DNA of 64,000 nucleotides from Lepidostoma basale (lineage: Eukaryota; Arthropoda; Insecta; Trichoptera; Lepidostomatidae). Numbering within the stretch: position 1 is the stretch's first letter; each line of letters begins with the position of its first letter. The stretch covers positions 1,116,001-1,180,000 of the forward strand of contig JAHDVF020000734.1 in the NCBI GenBank assembly GCA_022606425.2. Reading direction: 5' to 3'. Positions 22,725 through 34,416 of this stretch are shown here, in pieces. The position numbers and the translations under genes are program-made. The notes below the pieces were generated by a model that saw only the letters and a program-made list of their open reading frames with translations, searched no databases and was not told the DNA's origin.

Positions 22725-25080
22725 TGTTTAGCTCAATAGAAGAATACAGATTAAAACAATATTCATCTACCGGCTGCTCTAACGTGTCAGATCTAAACTT
22801 TGAACTTTAGATTGAAAGAATAACATTTTCACTTCAGTATGAAACTTGATAACAAAGGCCCGATGAACGAGTCCCAGTCCGTTTGTTGTCAGCGAGGAAG
22901 AGTAAAATTGCTCGAGCCAAAGAATTGTGAAAAGCTGATGATCAGCCAGGAAAACAGAAAAGGGAAGGGGCGTTACGCGTATATAAATGCGAGAATAAGA
23001 GATTTCAATACAAATCTAATAATGTAATATTTTCTGTTCAAAATTGCCGATATCTTCGACTCAATTGGTCCGTTAGATATCTAAATTATCGAACAACGCC
23101 CGACATGCGATATCAAGAGATGGACTACGTCATTATCTATCACTAATTTAATTTCCAGTTAAATCTGAACAAATGATATCGCAATATTTTCCAACCTTTC
23201 AACTTGGTTAAAAGCAACTTTGTATATACACAAACAGTAAATAACATACGAGTACTGCTTGCGAAATGAAAATATGTATGTATCGTGCGACATCGCTAAT
23301 CGTGCCTTGCAGAGGATAAGTTGTAAAATGAATCAATTTTCTTGTGATAGATCCAAAATGCTAGATAAATGTATTTCCTCACATTAAGTGACCTCCGTAA
23401 CAATTTTTTTCGAAGATCGGCGAATTAAAACCACCAAAATACAGACGATAGCCCGATACCCAGTGACGTCATCGTCTTTTATTCTTCTAATTGTGACAAA
23501 TCTCGAGATCGTTCGTTATTTAAATTGAGGAATAATATTAAAAAAAAACAAAGCGAGCACTTTCTACTCGCAGCCCAATTCGTAAGAATTACTTTGAGAA
23601 GTGTTTTCACATTGATGACGCGGTAGCTTTTTGGGGTTAACTTTTTTACAAAGAGCACATTTTCCGAATAAAAATGAAGTGGTAATTCATTTCATAAAAT
23701 ATACACTTGGCGTTAAACAAAAATTAAATGAAATATTTGTTGAAACACCTTGCTTAGCAAACAAAGTACGGTTATTGTGTTTAGATTTACATACATATGG
23801 TTGCGGCAGCCTTCTCCGCCATGGCCGAAATTTTTGACGCAAATCATATGATTTAGAAAAACACCACTGCAAGGAACAATAATAAACTTTCACGTGGAGG
23901 TAAATTGATCGATTTGTAATATATTGCATCAATACGTAAGTTAAATAGTGTGAAAACAACTTATACCCAATAAATAGACGGAGATTGAACATAATGGGTG
24001 AAGTTAACCTAAGTTAGAGACGGAATCCATTTCGGACACAAACATGTGACTGCGATCACAAGTCGAGAAATAGCTCTCGTTTTTATTTTGGGAAGTATTA
24101 TGAAGAAAATAGAAGGCCGTTGTTAAGTCTCAAGTCCTACCCACATTTTAATCGGATAAAATCACCGGCAATGTGAATAGGAACAAAGTCAATAAAATAT
24201 TTTATAGGTCAATCTGCTAGTAGTGCGCTTCATATAATAGCTAATATGTTCGTTTTTCTGAAGACCATAAAATACACAATAGTTGTCAAATAGAGTTTAT
24301 AATCGTCGTTATGATTATAACACAATAGACAAGAAACGAAAATTATAATCATAAAAGATAAGGGAAAAAAACATTGTTTTACTACTGAAGGGTTCCACAA
24401 TGTTACGCAATGTTGATGCGTGGAATTGCTGGTGCGTAAATAGCGAAAAAATGGGTTTCATGAAATCAAATTGTCAATTATAGCAGTACTTTGCACACAC
24501 AAAGCATTTATTTTTAGGGCAATATCATATTTTCCACAAATCTTTCAATACCGAGAATGGGTGGTTAGGTGGACCCGGTGAAATAGATAATTTACTACTT
24601 ACCAAGAAGATGGGATGATTCTGTTCTTTTTCTAATCACTAGCACAACGCACAAAGTTTTAAGTTTTATGTGTAAACCCACAATTAATCCTTGGTTTGGT
24701 GTAGTTAGAGAATAATATTTAAATCCACGTGCTCACAATGTTTTCGTGCGAACGATAAACTGCAACATGGCGTCGGACGACCCCGTTCACTATTGCAGAG
24801 ACGCTATTTATTTTTAATCTGAAAAGTGAACCATTCCCCCATCTAGCGAATGAAATATACAACGTGTGATCGGTATAGTCGGTGTCTGCAATAGAAAACT
24901 GTTTCGGTGTAAATACAATGCTGCCATGCGAATAAATTATGAAATCTGAAATTTCATTGGTTCTCAGGTCTGTCAGTCTTTCATGTTTCATACCCTGCGA
25001 CTTGGACGTGAAGGCTTTTGTCGTTGTCGAAGTTCTTGACCTTTATAAACTTAATGTTTAGTAGATCTCAATAGTTCAGA
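22725..25080. other. Gene-free DNA upstream of eIF1A
   Basis: Mostly AT-rich with no recognisable gene. The last ~300 bp is less AT-rich and presumably holds the promoter and 5' UTR of eIF1A. The sequence just before its start (caatagttcag, then aATG) looks like a splice acceptor, so a 5' UTR intron is possible. Confidence 0.5.
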
Positions 25081-25527
25081 ATGCCTAAGAATAAGGGAAA
25101 AGGAGGTAAAAACAGGCGTCGTGGAAAGAACGAAAATGAAACGGAAAAACGTGAATTAGTGTTTAAAGAAGATGGACAAGAGTACGCCCAAGTGACAAAA
25201 ATGCTGGGTAATGGCCGCTTGGAGGCCATGTGCTTTGATGGATCTAAACGATTATGCCACATACGAGGAAAACTTCGAAAAAAGGTATGGATTAATCAAG
25301 GCGACATAATCCTAATCGGACTCCGAGACTATCAAGATGCCAAGGCCGATGTCATATTAAGGTATACACCCGATGAAGCTAGAAACCTTAAGACATATGG
25401 TGAATTCCCAGAAACCGTTCGTATTAATGAAACCGTCACCTTCGTTGACGACGGATTTGACGAAGACATCGAGTTCGGCGATGAAATCAGTTCGGACGAG
25501 GACGTGGATCCAGTAGACGCCATTTAA
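25081..25527 (+). CDS. eIF1A: Translation initiation factor eIF1A
   Basis: 148 codons, the normal length for the family, complete from ATG to TAA. eIF1A binds the A site of the 40S ribosomal subunit and, with eIF1, promotes scanning and start-codon choice. The basic N-terminal tail ([17 protein letters not shown]), the OB-fold core ([56 protein letters not shown]) and the acidic C-terminal tail ([12 protein letters not shown] onward) all match animal eIF1A from memory. The coding region has no intron. It may be the authentic gene or a retrocopy; the intact frame and a nearby polyadenylation signal favour a working gene. The sequence before it could contain a splice acceptor directly upstream of the ATG. 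It stands alone, flanked by gene-free DNA. Confidence 0.95.
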   Translation: MPKNKGKGGKNRRRGKNENETEKRELVFKEDGQEYAQVTKMLGNGRLEAMCFDGSKRLCHIRGKLRKKVWINQGDIILIGLRDYQDAKADVILRYTPDEARNLKTYGEFPETVRINETVTFVDDGFDEDIEFGDEISSDEDVDPVDAI

Positions 25528-25594
25528 CAAAGTTATTTATGTCACAATTCCCTTCTACGTCATGGCCGTCTATTTCATAGTGATCTGTTTTGTC

Positions 25595-25600
25595 AATAAA
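25595..25600 (+). terminator. Polyadenylation signal of eIF1A
   Basis: AATAAA lies 68 bp beyond the eIF1A stop codon and is followed by T-rich sequence (attattttt), the expected arrangement of a short 3' UTR. Confidence 0.7.
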
Positions 25601-27260
25601 ATTATTTTTAGATAGATCAAAATGTTTTCTTGTTTTTTGTAATGATCCTCCACTGTATAAGCTCTTTGAACCAGGTTTAATCTAATCTAAACATCTAGAA
25701 AATTATTAGTAATGTGATCAAATTAGTTCATGACGGTAAATGTCAAATCTGTGTTCCAGACTTTTCTAATAACTTGACATTCTGGTCGCCTTGTGTAGAA
25801 TTTCAGATAAATAAAAATGCTTGTGTATAAAATCTTATTTTTGCATTATAATTGTGTGAACAATGTACCCAAAATTCCATTCCAATGCATGAACTGACTC
25901 GGAACATTTTAAATATTTGATATTAACGTATTAATACATTTTTCAATTTAACTGTCACCTGGAATAGTGCAAAAATTTACAAAGGGCATACGGGTCATTA
26001 AATTGTGTTGTTAGATAATGTATTCTGTGTAAAATCATTTTTTAAGACCTGCCTTTCGTTCAGTTCTAAATATGTTCAATTTAGAGACGAAGGACACATA
26101 CTTTTCTCACTCTTTAAAACTGCTTGCATTCTTAGTATTCTGTTTTTCTTGGTTACCCATTTTCCTGAATGATTAGGAAGTTAGTCCATGTCTTACCTGT
26201 AATTAACATTTAGCTGGAAGTATGTAGCCCGGAATAATTAATATGCACGCACGGTGAGTGTATTATTTCAAGACTGAATTTGTTCTCTTGCATAAAAATG
26301 AACTTTCTTCGTGCATATCTGTTGTGTGGCCCTGATGTTCACAAATATTTATTTCCTGATATATTATACATCCTTCCTTACCCGTAGATCGTGGTTGTTA
26401 GTTTTACACAAGAAAACTGTCGATGGCGTAAATCGCCAGTGCCAATGGTGTGATATGAGAGTGAAGGTGGATCAATAATTTTATTCATTTCCAATTATTA
26501 TATAAATATGTATGTATGTACTCATATTTGTAAAATCTTGTAATACATAATCTGTGTTACAAAATTTCTTGAATAAAGAGATTTGGAAAACGTCTCCCCG
26601 ATCTTTATTTTTGTAATTTGTATTAATTTTTCCGTTTTCTGAAAAATGTTTATATGGATTTGATATGTTTTTATTTTATTTGCACCTACATGATTAAGTG
26701 TACTATGATATTTAAAAATAAAGTAAGTTTTTTAAAACTTCTTTTTTATTTATTCTCCTTGATTAATGTATTTCACATTATTAAGTAGGTACTATATAAT
26801 AATAACATTTCAATTCAATAGTAATCTGAACGTCATTGTAGGACTTGACGTAATCTACTGTGACGGCACAAACATAATTGATGGAGGCAGTGTCATTCAA
26901 GGAGACAAGGTGAGATGATCTGTGGACACTGTCCTGGTGTGTAATTATTTCCCCTTTAGCAATATCTCCATAATTATTTATCTTTTCATATAGTCTTTTA
27001 TAAAAGATCTGAATGTGGCAGATTGGAAGTTTCAAAGCTTCGGGGCATTTTCCTTAAAATCAAAAGATAAAATCTAAGTTGAATTCATTTTGCAATCTAA
27101 AAACCCTGGGAATTAATGAACTTCTGCTTGGAAAGCTTTCTCGCCATAGTAATTTCCTGGGAAGTGCTACTGGATTGGTTTACCGTTGTCTTCCCCAGAG
27201 ATTTTCAGAGACCTATTTAATTTTTTTGAAAATTTTTAAAATCGCCGGTAAACAAGAGGC
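25601..27260. other. Gene-free AT-rich DNA
   Basis: Low GC content and no recognisable protein. One minus-strand frame (27035-26781) is followed by AATAAATAAA, but its sequence has no family resemblance that I can see and its start is blocked by an upstream stop. Confidence 0.5.
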
Positions 27261-27261
27261 T

Positions 27262-27492
27262 ATTGGAAAATTGTAAATAACAATGGTCCTAGGATGGAAC
27301 CCTGAGGAACTTCACAAGGTGTGGAGAACTTATTGGATTGGAAGAGTCACAAGTGGAAGACATAAGTCACAAGCTGTTGTCTCTTGGAAAGGTAATTATT
27401 GAAAAAATTGGACTTGGGTGTCACTAAGACCAATTTTACGAAGTTTTACGAAAATAATTGAATGATCAACTTTGTCAAAGGCTTTTAAGAAA
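27262..27492 (-). mobile_element. LINE reverse transcriptase fragment
   Basis: The minus strand, with frameshifts, reads DFLKAFDKVDHSII (RT catalytic aspartate motif), then LRKIGLSDTQVQFFNNYLSKRQQLV, and SSSGFHPRTIVIYNF for the PQGSILGPLLF motif. The KAFDKVDH and SILGPLLF-type motifs place it with CR1/Jockey-like LINEs and not with RTE. It is truncated, and a GTTAG run abuts it at about 27499. Confidence 0.65.
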
Positions 27493-27751
27493 TCCCTGTT
27501 AGTTAGTTAGTTAGGTGACTTATGTTATTAGGGTCATAAAATAAATGACCTTTCCGGTTGTTATACTGGTCCTCAGTATACCAATAGGACAGAGCTAAAT
27601 TTATTTGTTATTCTATTTAATTTCAAGAAGCATTGGGAAAATCTATTCATCAGGGATAGGCATAGATGGAAAAATATTTCAAGGAATCGTTGAAATATAA
27701 TGAAGCACGCTTTTTACCGATTTCAGTATCATGTTCACGTATACTTAATAG

Positions 27752-28607
27752 ACTAACTAACCATCACGCTGTCTCCCCGAAGGGGTAGGCAGAAATAATG
27801 GACTGCCACTTTTCTTTCCTGACATTTCTCTCGCTTTCTCAACATTCATAATAATAATAATAATAAATTGGATAATTTATAAAGCGCCATTTTTATGAAT
27901 TACTCATCTCAAGGGCGCTGTAGAATATGCTCCGTTTTATCAACTAGATAATAATAATAATAATGATAAAAAATATATAAACATATTTAGTATGAGGGCT
28001 GCACCTGACGAAGTCGATCAGCCCTTCCTGTCAGGAAATGATAATTTGAAAAGGTGCGTTTTGAGTCTCGATCTAAACTCTGATTGATTCTCAATGAACT
28101 TAAGGTCTGCTGGAAGACTGTTCCAGGCTGAAGGGCCGGCTACCGCGAAGGCTCGGTCGCCAAAGTTTGTGCTTGGACAGCGTTTTGGCACAGTCAATCT
28201 ACCGATCGCAGAAGACTTAGCTGATCTCAATGTAGACTTTCTAGCATTCAGGTTCTCGTTGATGCAGAGTTCAGATATATAAGCTGGTGCCATTCCATGC
28301 AACGCCTTATAGACCGTCCAGCAGAGCTTGTATTGTATCCTTTCTGGACATTTCAGCCAGTGGAGCTCCTTAAGATGCTGTGTTATGTGACAACTCTTTG
28401 GGACACCCCTTAACAGTCTTGCTGCTGCATTGAATGCAGACTGGAGTTTATTTGTTTACTGTTTGGGGATGTTGGCGTAGACACCATTGCAGTAATCTAG
28501 TCGGGACACGACGAAGGAATTGATTAATGTTTTAAAACTGCATCGTGTCATGCACGTGCGTCGATTTCTCTGACTCCTCACGTGGCCGACATGCAATACA
28601 CGGAAAG
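27752..28607 (-). mobile_element. RTE LINE 3' fragment split by another LINE
   Basis: 27752-27848 is the inverted RTE terminus: GTTA tail, accatcacgctgtctcccc, the hairpin ccccgaagggg and ggactgccact. The RTE sequence resumes at 28543 (cgtgtcatgcacgtgcgtcg, then gtggccgacat) exactly where it should after the 3' piece. So the LINE between 27849 and 28542 inserted into an existing RTE copy. It is not functional. Confidence 0.8.
27849..28542 (-). mobile_element. CR1-like LINE, 5'-truncated, nested in RTE
   Basis: The minus strand reads the familiar CR1/L2-type C-terminus in order: LINSFVVSRLDYCNGVYANIPKQ, LQSAFNAAARLLRGVPKS, LKELHWLKCPERIQYKL, then HGMAPAYISELC and GDRAFAVAGPSAWNSLPADL, KTHLFKLSF. 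The open part 28302-28018 is uninterrupted for 94 codons. A short 3' UTR (atggcgctttataaattatc) leads to a tail of TTATTATTATTAT at 27849-27865. Truncation within the RT domain is typical of incomplete target-primed reverse transcription. Confidence 0.85.
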
Positions 28608-29945
28608 CACTGCTAGTGTCAGAGTAAATGGAGATCTTACAGCCTGGTTTGATATCAATAAAGTTGTCGAACAGTTGCGTAATGTCCCCGTGGTTATTTA
28701 ATCTATATATGGACAAGTGTATGAAAGAGCTAAGAGAGTTGGATGTAGGTTCCAAAATGTCTCTTGTATGTGGATGACGCTGTCCTTGCAGACATTGAGC
28801 GTGAACTACAAGTCCTGGTAAATAGTATGTACGAGGTATGCATGCGAAATGATCTGATAATGAATGTGACTAAGTCCAAGGTAATGATTTTTGAAAAAGA
28901 AAAAATCATGACAATCTGCAACATTAGCGTGAATGGTGAAAAGTAGATGAGTTCGTGTATTTGGGTAGTATGTTTACAAAAGATGGGCGAGTGGAGAGGG
29001 ATATTGAAAGAATGGTTGAGGCAGGCAACAAAGTGAATGGTGCACTTAAAGTTGTCATTGCAAACAAAAACCTATCCAAAAAAGCTAAAATGGCAGTGCA
29101 CAATGGTGTTCTTGTATTAACCCTTATGTATGAGCGAGTAAAATATAAATTGTGTTTGACAGTGTTTAAGGCTTGACACCAGAGAGCGCCAGCGTATATA
29201 TCGGACCTCTGCGTGACACCCATGCCAACGGAAAGGCAACGTTTACTCCGATCAGTAGAAACAAGTGCAAACAACATAGCAGTTCCAGTCAGAGCCAATA
29301 AAGCATGTTTCTATGATCGTGCTTTCAGCGTTGTAGGTCCGTTTGCGTGGAATAACGTCCATGTTAGTATTAAGTATGAGGATAGTGACGCTAAATTTAA
29401 GAAACTTCTGAAGACTGCACTGTTCGGTCAGTCATTTCCTAGTGCGCTCTTGGAGTAATTGATTTTACAAAACGACGCACTTAAAATACAAGTCATCAGA
29501 ATAATAATATTAATAATGGAAGCGAAGCATGAAACTGGCAAAAGATGGATGAAAGTAGAATAAATGTAGTAGAAATGAGATCTCTTAGATGAATGTGTGG
29601 ATTATCGGTATGATAGAGTGACGAATGAAAATATAAGAAGTGAATGCGGTGCGAATGATGGTGTGAATTATGAAAGAATCATTAAGATGGTTTGGACACA
29701 TGGAAAGAATGAATGAAAAAAGAATGGTAAAAAAAGTATACATTAACGATGTAAATGGAACTAAAAATAGAGGAAGACGATTGAATGTCGGCCATGTGAG
29801 GAGTCAGAGAAATCGACGAGCGTGCATGACACGATGTATGAATGTTGAGGAAGCGACAGAAATATGTCAGGAAAGAAAAGTGTGGCAGTCCATTCTTTCT
29901 GCCTACCCCTTTGGGGAGACGGCGTGATGGTTAGTTAGTTAGTAA
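28608..29945 (+). mobile_element. RTE LINE 3' portion with nested LINE
   Basis: The element starts at TESTASVRVNGDLTAWFDIN and runs, with frameshifts, through YVDDAVLAD, NVTKSKVMIFEKEK, VYLGSMFTKDGRVERDIERM and MAVHNGVLVLTLMY. It resumes after the nested LINE at 29516 with EAWNWQ-type sequence, WFGHMERMNEKRMVKKVYINDVNG and SAYPFGETA. The terminal hairpin is cccctttgggg and the tail is GTTAGTTAGTTAG. It stands head to head with the RTE piece ending at 28607. It belongs to the same subfamily as the copy at 49633-50890. Confidence 0.85.
29133..29515 (+). mobile_element. CR1-like LINE 3' end nested in RTE
   Basis: The plus strand reads APAYISDLCVTPMPTERQRL, then CFYDRAFSVVGPFAWNNV and FKKLLKTALFGQSF, the same C-terminal region as the LINE at 27849 but clearly diverged from it. 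It ends in an ATAATAATATTAATA tail. The trinucleotide ATG flanks both sides (29130-29132, 29516-29518) and may be a short target duplication. The RTE sequence is continuous once it is removed. Confidence 0.8.
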
Positions 29946-30084
29946 TAAATTTTTCTTTCTGGAAATTATTTACAGCCTGCTTAGAAAAACAATTCTTCCA
30001 GTATCATGTGTAATTCACTCTGATATGGAAATAGTCATTTTTTAAATATTAATTATTTATGCACTGATGAAGGATGAGAACCAT

Positions 30085-30400
30085 CCGATGTCCAATCCCA
30101 TCCTCTTCATCCAGCATCTAGTTGGAAGGCCTTTTGGACAATGTGGTTTTCGCCTTTTCCTATACTCATACCATCGCTGGTGACTCTTCTTGACTATTCC
30201 GTCATGGGAACAGTTTGAAGCTTCCTCGTCACTCTAGTAGCCCACTTCAACATCCTCATCCCTGCAATATTTGTATTTCTACTTTGGTTCTTACAGCCAA
30301 GCATTCTGAACCGTAGTGAAAGGCTAGTCTCCCTGCAGTTTAGTTAACCTTTCTTTAAATTGGTAATTTTTGCATTGTTGTCACAAAGCACTTCGGAAAG
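30085..30400 (-). mobile_element. Decayed LINE C-terminal fragment
   Basis: The minus strand reads HYGSECLAVRTKVEIQ and then, after a frameshift, MRMLKWATRVTRKLQTVPMTE. This matches the post-RT pattern YGxECWAxxxxxExxxxxxEMRMLRWxxGVTR of several LINE clades. It differs from the RTE family that dominates the window. It is too damaged to assign to a clade. Confidence 0.55.
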
Positions 30401-30723
30401 ATTATGACATTGCCTCTTCCGTTATTTGTCCTTAGTACCACGTCTTTTTCAAGTTTTCCCTCCTTAATAAGAACAGCGTCGTGTTAAAATGTACATTTTT
30501 AGGTATAATTTGAACAAATAGTTTTCCAGATAATAATTCAAAACAAGGATAAGTTAAATGGTCAATTTCAGATCTTTAGTATAGACATCTATCGAATTTT
30601 GATTTAACTTTGTAATACGAAATTGTTAATGTTTTTAAAAATCACCAATAGATGTCATTTTTCCATGAACAATCAGTTCGAAATAAATATTGATAATGAA
30701 ATAATTCGTCAAACGACTCGTGG

Positions 30724-30795
30724 TCCTCGGTAGTATAGTGGTCAGTATCCCCGCCTGTCACGCGGGAGACCGGGGTTCGATTCCCCGCCGGGGAG
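30724..30795 (+). tRNA. tRNA-Asp (GTC)
   Basis: 72 bases fold into a cloverleaf. The 7-bp acceptor pairs TCCTCGG with CCGGGGA, followed by discriminator G. The anticodon stem CCCGC/GCGGG (30750-30754, 30762-30766) carries loop CTGTCAC with anticodon GTC at 30757-30759. The T arm is CCGGG-GTTCGAT-CCCCG-like. Internal Pol III boxes are intact (TAGTATAGTGG and GGTTCGATTCC), and a T8 terminator follows at about 30799. It closely resembles insect tRNA-Asp. There is no intron and no CCA is encoded. Confidence 0.95.
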
Positions 30796-31020
30796 GTTAT
30801 TTTTTTTCATAGAAATGTTTTCTTTTGTAAACCGTAAAATCATAAGAATAAATGATTATTATTTTTCATCCAGGCTAACTATTTATGCAACTGTTAAGAT
30901 AAAATGTGAGACCTAAATCGAAAATTTATATTAATTCTCAGGGTTAGTTGGTTAAATGGAATATTTTATAATACATAATGTGCTAGGGTGCTTCATAAGG
31001 AATAGTTTTTAGAATATGAA

Positions 31021-32065
31021 ACAACAACAACAACAACAAACCATCACGCCGTTTCCCCGCAGGGGTAGGCAGAGAGAATGGACCGCCACACTACTCTATC
31101 CTGGCAAACCTCTCTAGCTTCCTCCACATTCATACAACGAGTCATACACGCACGTCGATTCCTCCGACTTCTAACATGACCAACCTTTAAAATTTGATTA
31201 ATTTGGTCATGCCATGTTTTCCTCGGTCTGCCTCGACTTCGTACCCCATTTACATCATTAACGTATACTTTCTTAACCATTCTTTCTCCATCCATGCGTT
31301 CCATATGTCCGAACCAACGCAGCGATCCTTTCATAATTTTGTTCATTATACCTTCTTCCGCTCTACATTCTTTTCTTATATCAGCATTTGAGATTCTGTC
31401 GTATATCGTTCTACCACACATACGTCTTAGGGACCTCATCTCTACCGCATTTATTCTACTCTCATCCTTCTTTTGCCAGTTCCATGCTTCGCTTCCATAC
31501 ATTAAGGTTGGGACCAGAACTCCATTGTGAACGGCCGTTTTGCTTTCATTGATAAATTCTTGTTTCCAATAACTATTTTTAAAGCTCCATTCACTTTGTT
31601 ACCCGCACCAACCCTTCTTTCGACGTCACTATCCGTTCGGGCATCTGCTGTGAACATACTACCTAAATACACAAATTCCCTCACCTGTTCCAAGTTCTCT
31701 TCGTTCACACTTATATTACAAACTGTCATTTGCTCTTCCCTTTCGAAAACCATCACCTTGGACTTTCCGACATTCATCATTAAATCATTTGACTTGCATA
31801 CCTCATTCATTCTCGACACCAAGACTTGTAATTCGTCCGCACTATCCGCAACGAGAACGGCATCGTCCGCGTAAAGCAGACAGCTTACAGACAGATCACT
31901 CATCTTAGCACCAGCATTTATACCTTTAAGTTCTTTCATACACTTGTCCATATACAGATTGAACAACCATGGAGACATCACGCAGCCCTGCTTAACACCC
32001 TTCGTGATATCAAACCAAGGCGTGATGTCTCCATTTACCCTAACACTGGCAGTGCTCCCTTCGTA
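31021..32065 (-). mobile_element. RTE LINE, 5'-truncated copy
   Basis: Subfamily of the near-complete copy at 11.4 kb. The tail is GGTTTGTTGTTGTTG on the minus strand, followed inward by the hairpin cccctgcgggg. Two minus-strand frames cover the protein. 32080-31502 runs from EGSTASVRVNGD through GVKQGCVMSPW, LLYADDAVLVAD and YLGSMFTADARTD. 31502-31044 runs from MYGSEAWNWQ to the natural end SAYPCGETA. A one-base loss at about 31540 (AKTA region) separates them. Its intact C-terminus shows what the 11.4 kb copy has lost. Confidence 0.9.
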
Positions 32066-32190
32066 GAATATGAAATACATGTATAAAGGAGGAGCACTGT
32101 CGGGCGTGTACAGATATCAATACATAGGTATACATACAGGCGAATACGGTAATGTTATGTTATACGATCATAAGGTTTATACAATTCTTT

Positions 32191-32612
32191 AACTAGCTAA
32201 CCATCACGCCGTCTCCCCGAAGGGGTTGGCAGAAAGAATGAACTGCCACACTTTTCTTTCCTGACATATTTCGCTCGATTCCTCAACATTCATACATCGT
32301 GTCATGCACGCGCGTCGATTTCTCTGACTCCTCACATGGCCGACATTCCATATTTGATTTTTTTATCGTGCCACGTTTTCCTCGGTCTTTCTCTATTTCT
32401 GGTTCCATTTACATCGTTCAAATATAATTTTTTTGCCATTCTTTCTTCATTCATTCTTTCCATATGTCCAAACCATCTTAATGATCCTTTCATTATTTTG
32501 TTCATGACACCATCATTCGCACCGCATTCACTTCTTATATTTTCATTCGACACTCTATCATACACAGAGTATCCACACATTCGTCTAAGAGATCTTAGAC
32601 GAATTAGAATTC
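32191..32612 (-). mobile_element. RTE LINE 3' fragment, GTTA-tail subfamily
   Basis: The minus strand reads MCGYSVYDRVSNENIRSECG, then VMNKIMKGSLRWFGHMERMN and RPRKTWHDK, ending in the inverted terminal hairpin ccccgaaggggt and accatcacgcc. The break lies just after RSLRRM. It closely resembles the piece at 28608-29945. Confidence 0.8.
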
Positions 32613-32879
32613 TTTAAAAATTGTTATAAAGGCCAATTGAATACTTAAACTATGGTTGAAAAAAATAAATGATAAAACTGTTTAAGTTGTAGACATTTAT
32701 TAGGTACATTGCCTTAATACCTAGGTTCAAAAATATAATATAATATCACGATGTTAACGTACAAAAGTGTGTTGTGTTAAGCCAATTTTCAAAATTAAAT
32801 TAATAGTCAGTTCTCCTGTGCTTGACTGAAATGGTAAGCATTTTAATCAGTATAATATTTTTTATATAAGCTAAGATGG
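32613..32879. other. AT-rich spacer
   Basis: Nothing recognisable. Confidence 0.5.
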
Positions 32880-33065
32880 ATTACCTAATAATGGACACCA
32901 CCAGATTCCCCTATATTGCATTGCATAATCAGCCTCATGGGACCCGTCCTCGTGGAAGACCTCCTAAAAGATGGAAGGAAAGCTGGGAATCTATCTCACA
33001 GGAGGAGCAACACTCTGGAGAACATACCACATAGGATTACAACATGGAAGTAGAATAAGAAGTGG
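32880..33065 (+). mobile_element. LINE 3' end, family with GAA-rich tail
   Basis: The plus strand reads MDTTRFPYIALHNQPHGTRP and RPRGRPPKRWKESWESISQE, the C-terminus of a LINE family other than the dominant RTE. It ends in a GAAGTAGAATAAGAAG tail. A close second copy lies at 46735-46930. Related pieces are at 39888-40122, 45975-46141 and 62105-62440. Confidence 0.75.
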
Positions 33066-34364
33066 GATAATAAGGATTATCTAGTGATATCAATTTGATG
33101 ACCCTTCTTTTTCATTTCAATGAATCCATGTTCTTGCAACTTATTGGAGGGTCTTATAAATGACAAATTTATAATGCCCTGAGGAGTCTCGGTCACGTGA
33201 AAAATGAATTGAATTTTAATTTGAATAACTTTTGTAAAACATTGTATTTTCAGTTTTTTTTTCAATTTTTCACAAACTCTTTCGGACTATACATGTCCTC
33301 CCTACGTGTTACAATTTTTACACTGAGGAGGGACACGTAGGAAAACACAATATTTTTTTATGTTACACAAAAAAAAATATAGACGAAATTAATCTTGATT
33401 ATAATTATTATATTGTATAATGTAACAAAGTGATTGTTTCCTATGAATGTAGAAGTAATTATTTTATGAAAACTTTTATTCCTTGAATTACCTTAATGGC
33501 TGCCAATGTATTGGCTGGACAAAGAGGGAAAAAAACTGAGACTAAGAGCATGATATAATAGATAATGGAAGGTACAATTAATTAACAAGGACGCTAAGGT
33601 TCCGCAAGAGTTATATTGTCTTTGAAAGTAAGTATTGTGTGTTCCTGTGACCGCAGACATAAGATAGACGATGGAGAAATCAGCAGGATTATAAACATGA
33701 TCATTATTTGAAGAGTACCTACGCTATGAAATTTACTTCTGTCTTGTATTATATTGGAGTTAAATCAATGTTTCCATGATATATTAATTTATACATTATA
33801 AAGTATAACGTTGTACCATACTGGTGTGGAGGTTCATAGAATTTCACAATAGTTTTCTGAGATTATAATTTGTTCTGTCCTTATTTGGATGGACCTTGTG
33901 GGATACTGAAATTCAGCTCTTGTGACTATTGTGTCGAAAATAAGATTTGACAAGTTATTAGTTTAAGCGGGTGCTCAATCTTAGAGGCTCGGAGGGATCT
34001 TCTGAAGGATGATGTATTTTAGGGGGATTTTCTAGACGGATCTGAAACCGGAATGCCCGATCCTAGGTGCAGTTGAATGATCTATTGGTGCATTTAGGTG
34101 CGTCCAGGGAGAGTCGTATGGCCTTGTGTTTTTTGTGATTGAAGCCCAGCAATTATATTAAATTCTTAATAGATCACCAAATTATCACTTTCATGTCTTA
34201 AATTCTCTTGTTGGTCTTCAGTTTAGACAATTAAATTCTTCATAAAATGCTAATGAATTCTAATGGAATGGCGGGAAAATATTTAAACAAAAACATGAAT
34301 TGAGTGCGTGTCCCCGTCTGTCGCGACGAGAGCTAGTCAAAAAATGAGTATGTCAGCTGAAATG
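33066..34364. other. Gene-free AT-rich DNA
   Basis: No gene recognised. A hairpin with 9-bp arms (CCTACGTGT at 33301-33309, ACACGTAGG at 33333-33341) and a second complementary pair inside it is the only visible structure. A short minus frame at 33265-33077 looks protein-like but has no match that I know. Confidence 0.5.
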
Positions 34365-34370
34365 TTTATT
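34365..34370 (-). terminator. Polyadenylation signal of the secreted-protein gene
   Basis: The complement of TTTATT gives AATAAA about 47 bp beyond the stop codon on the minus strand. Confidence 0.55.
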
Positions 34371-34416
34371 TTTCTCTGTTTATAAATATTATAGCATACA
34401 TTATTTTTCTCGTTGT

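Noticed and set aside
24719..24991. 90-codon minus ORF upstream of eIF1A
   Set aside because: No recognisable domain, and the location suits the eIF1A promoter or 5' UTR. Likely chance.
26781..27035. Minus-strand ORF followed by AATAAATAAA
   Set aside because: No family resemblance, an in-frame stop just upstream, no signal peptide or promoter, and AT-rich DNA produces AATAAA often.
33077..33265. Protein-like frame with HVTETPQGIINLSF
   Set aside because: Only 62 codons, no recognised motif, no splice or poly(A) context. It could be an exon or a repeat, but nothing supports it.
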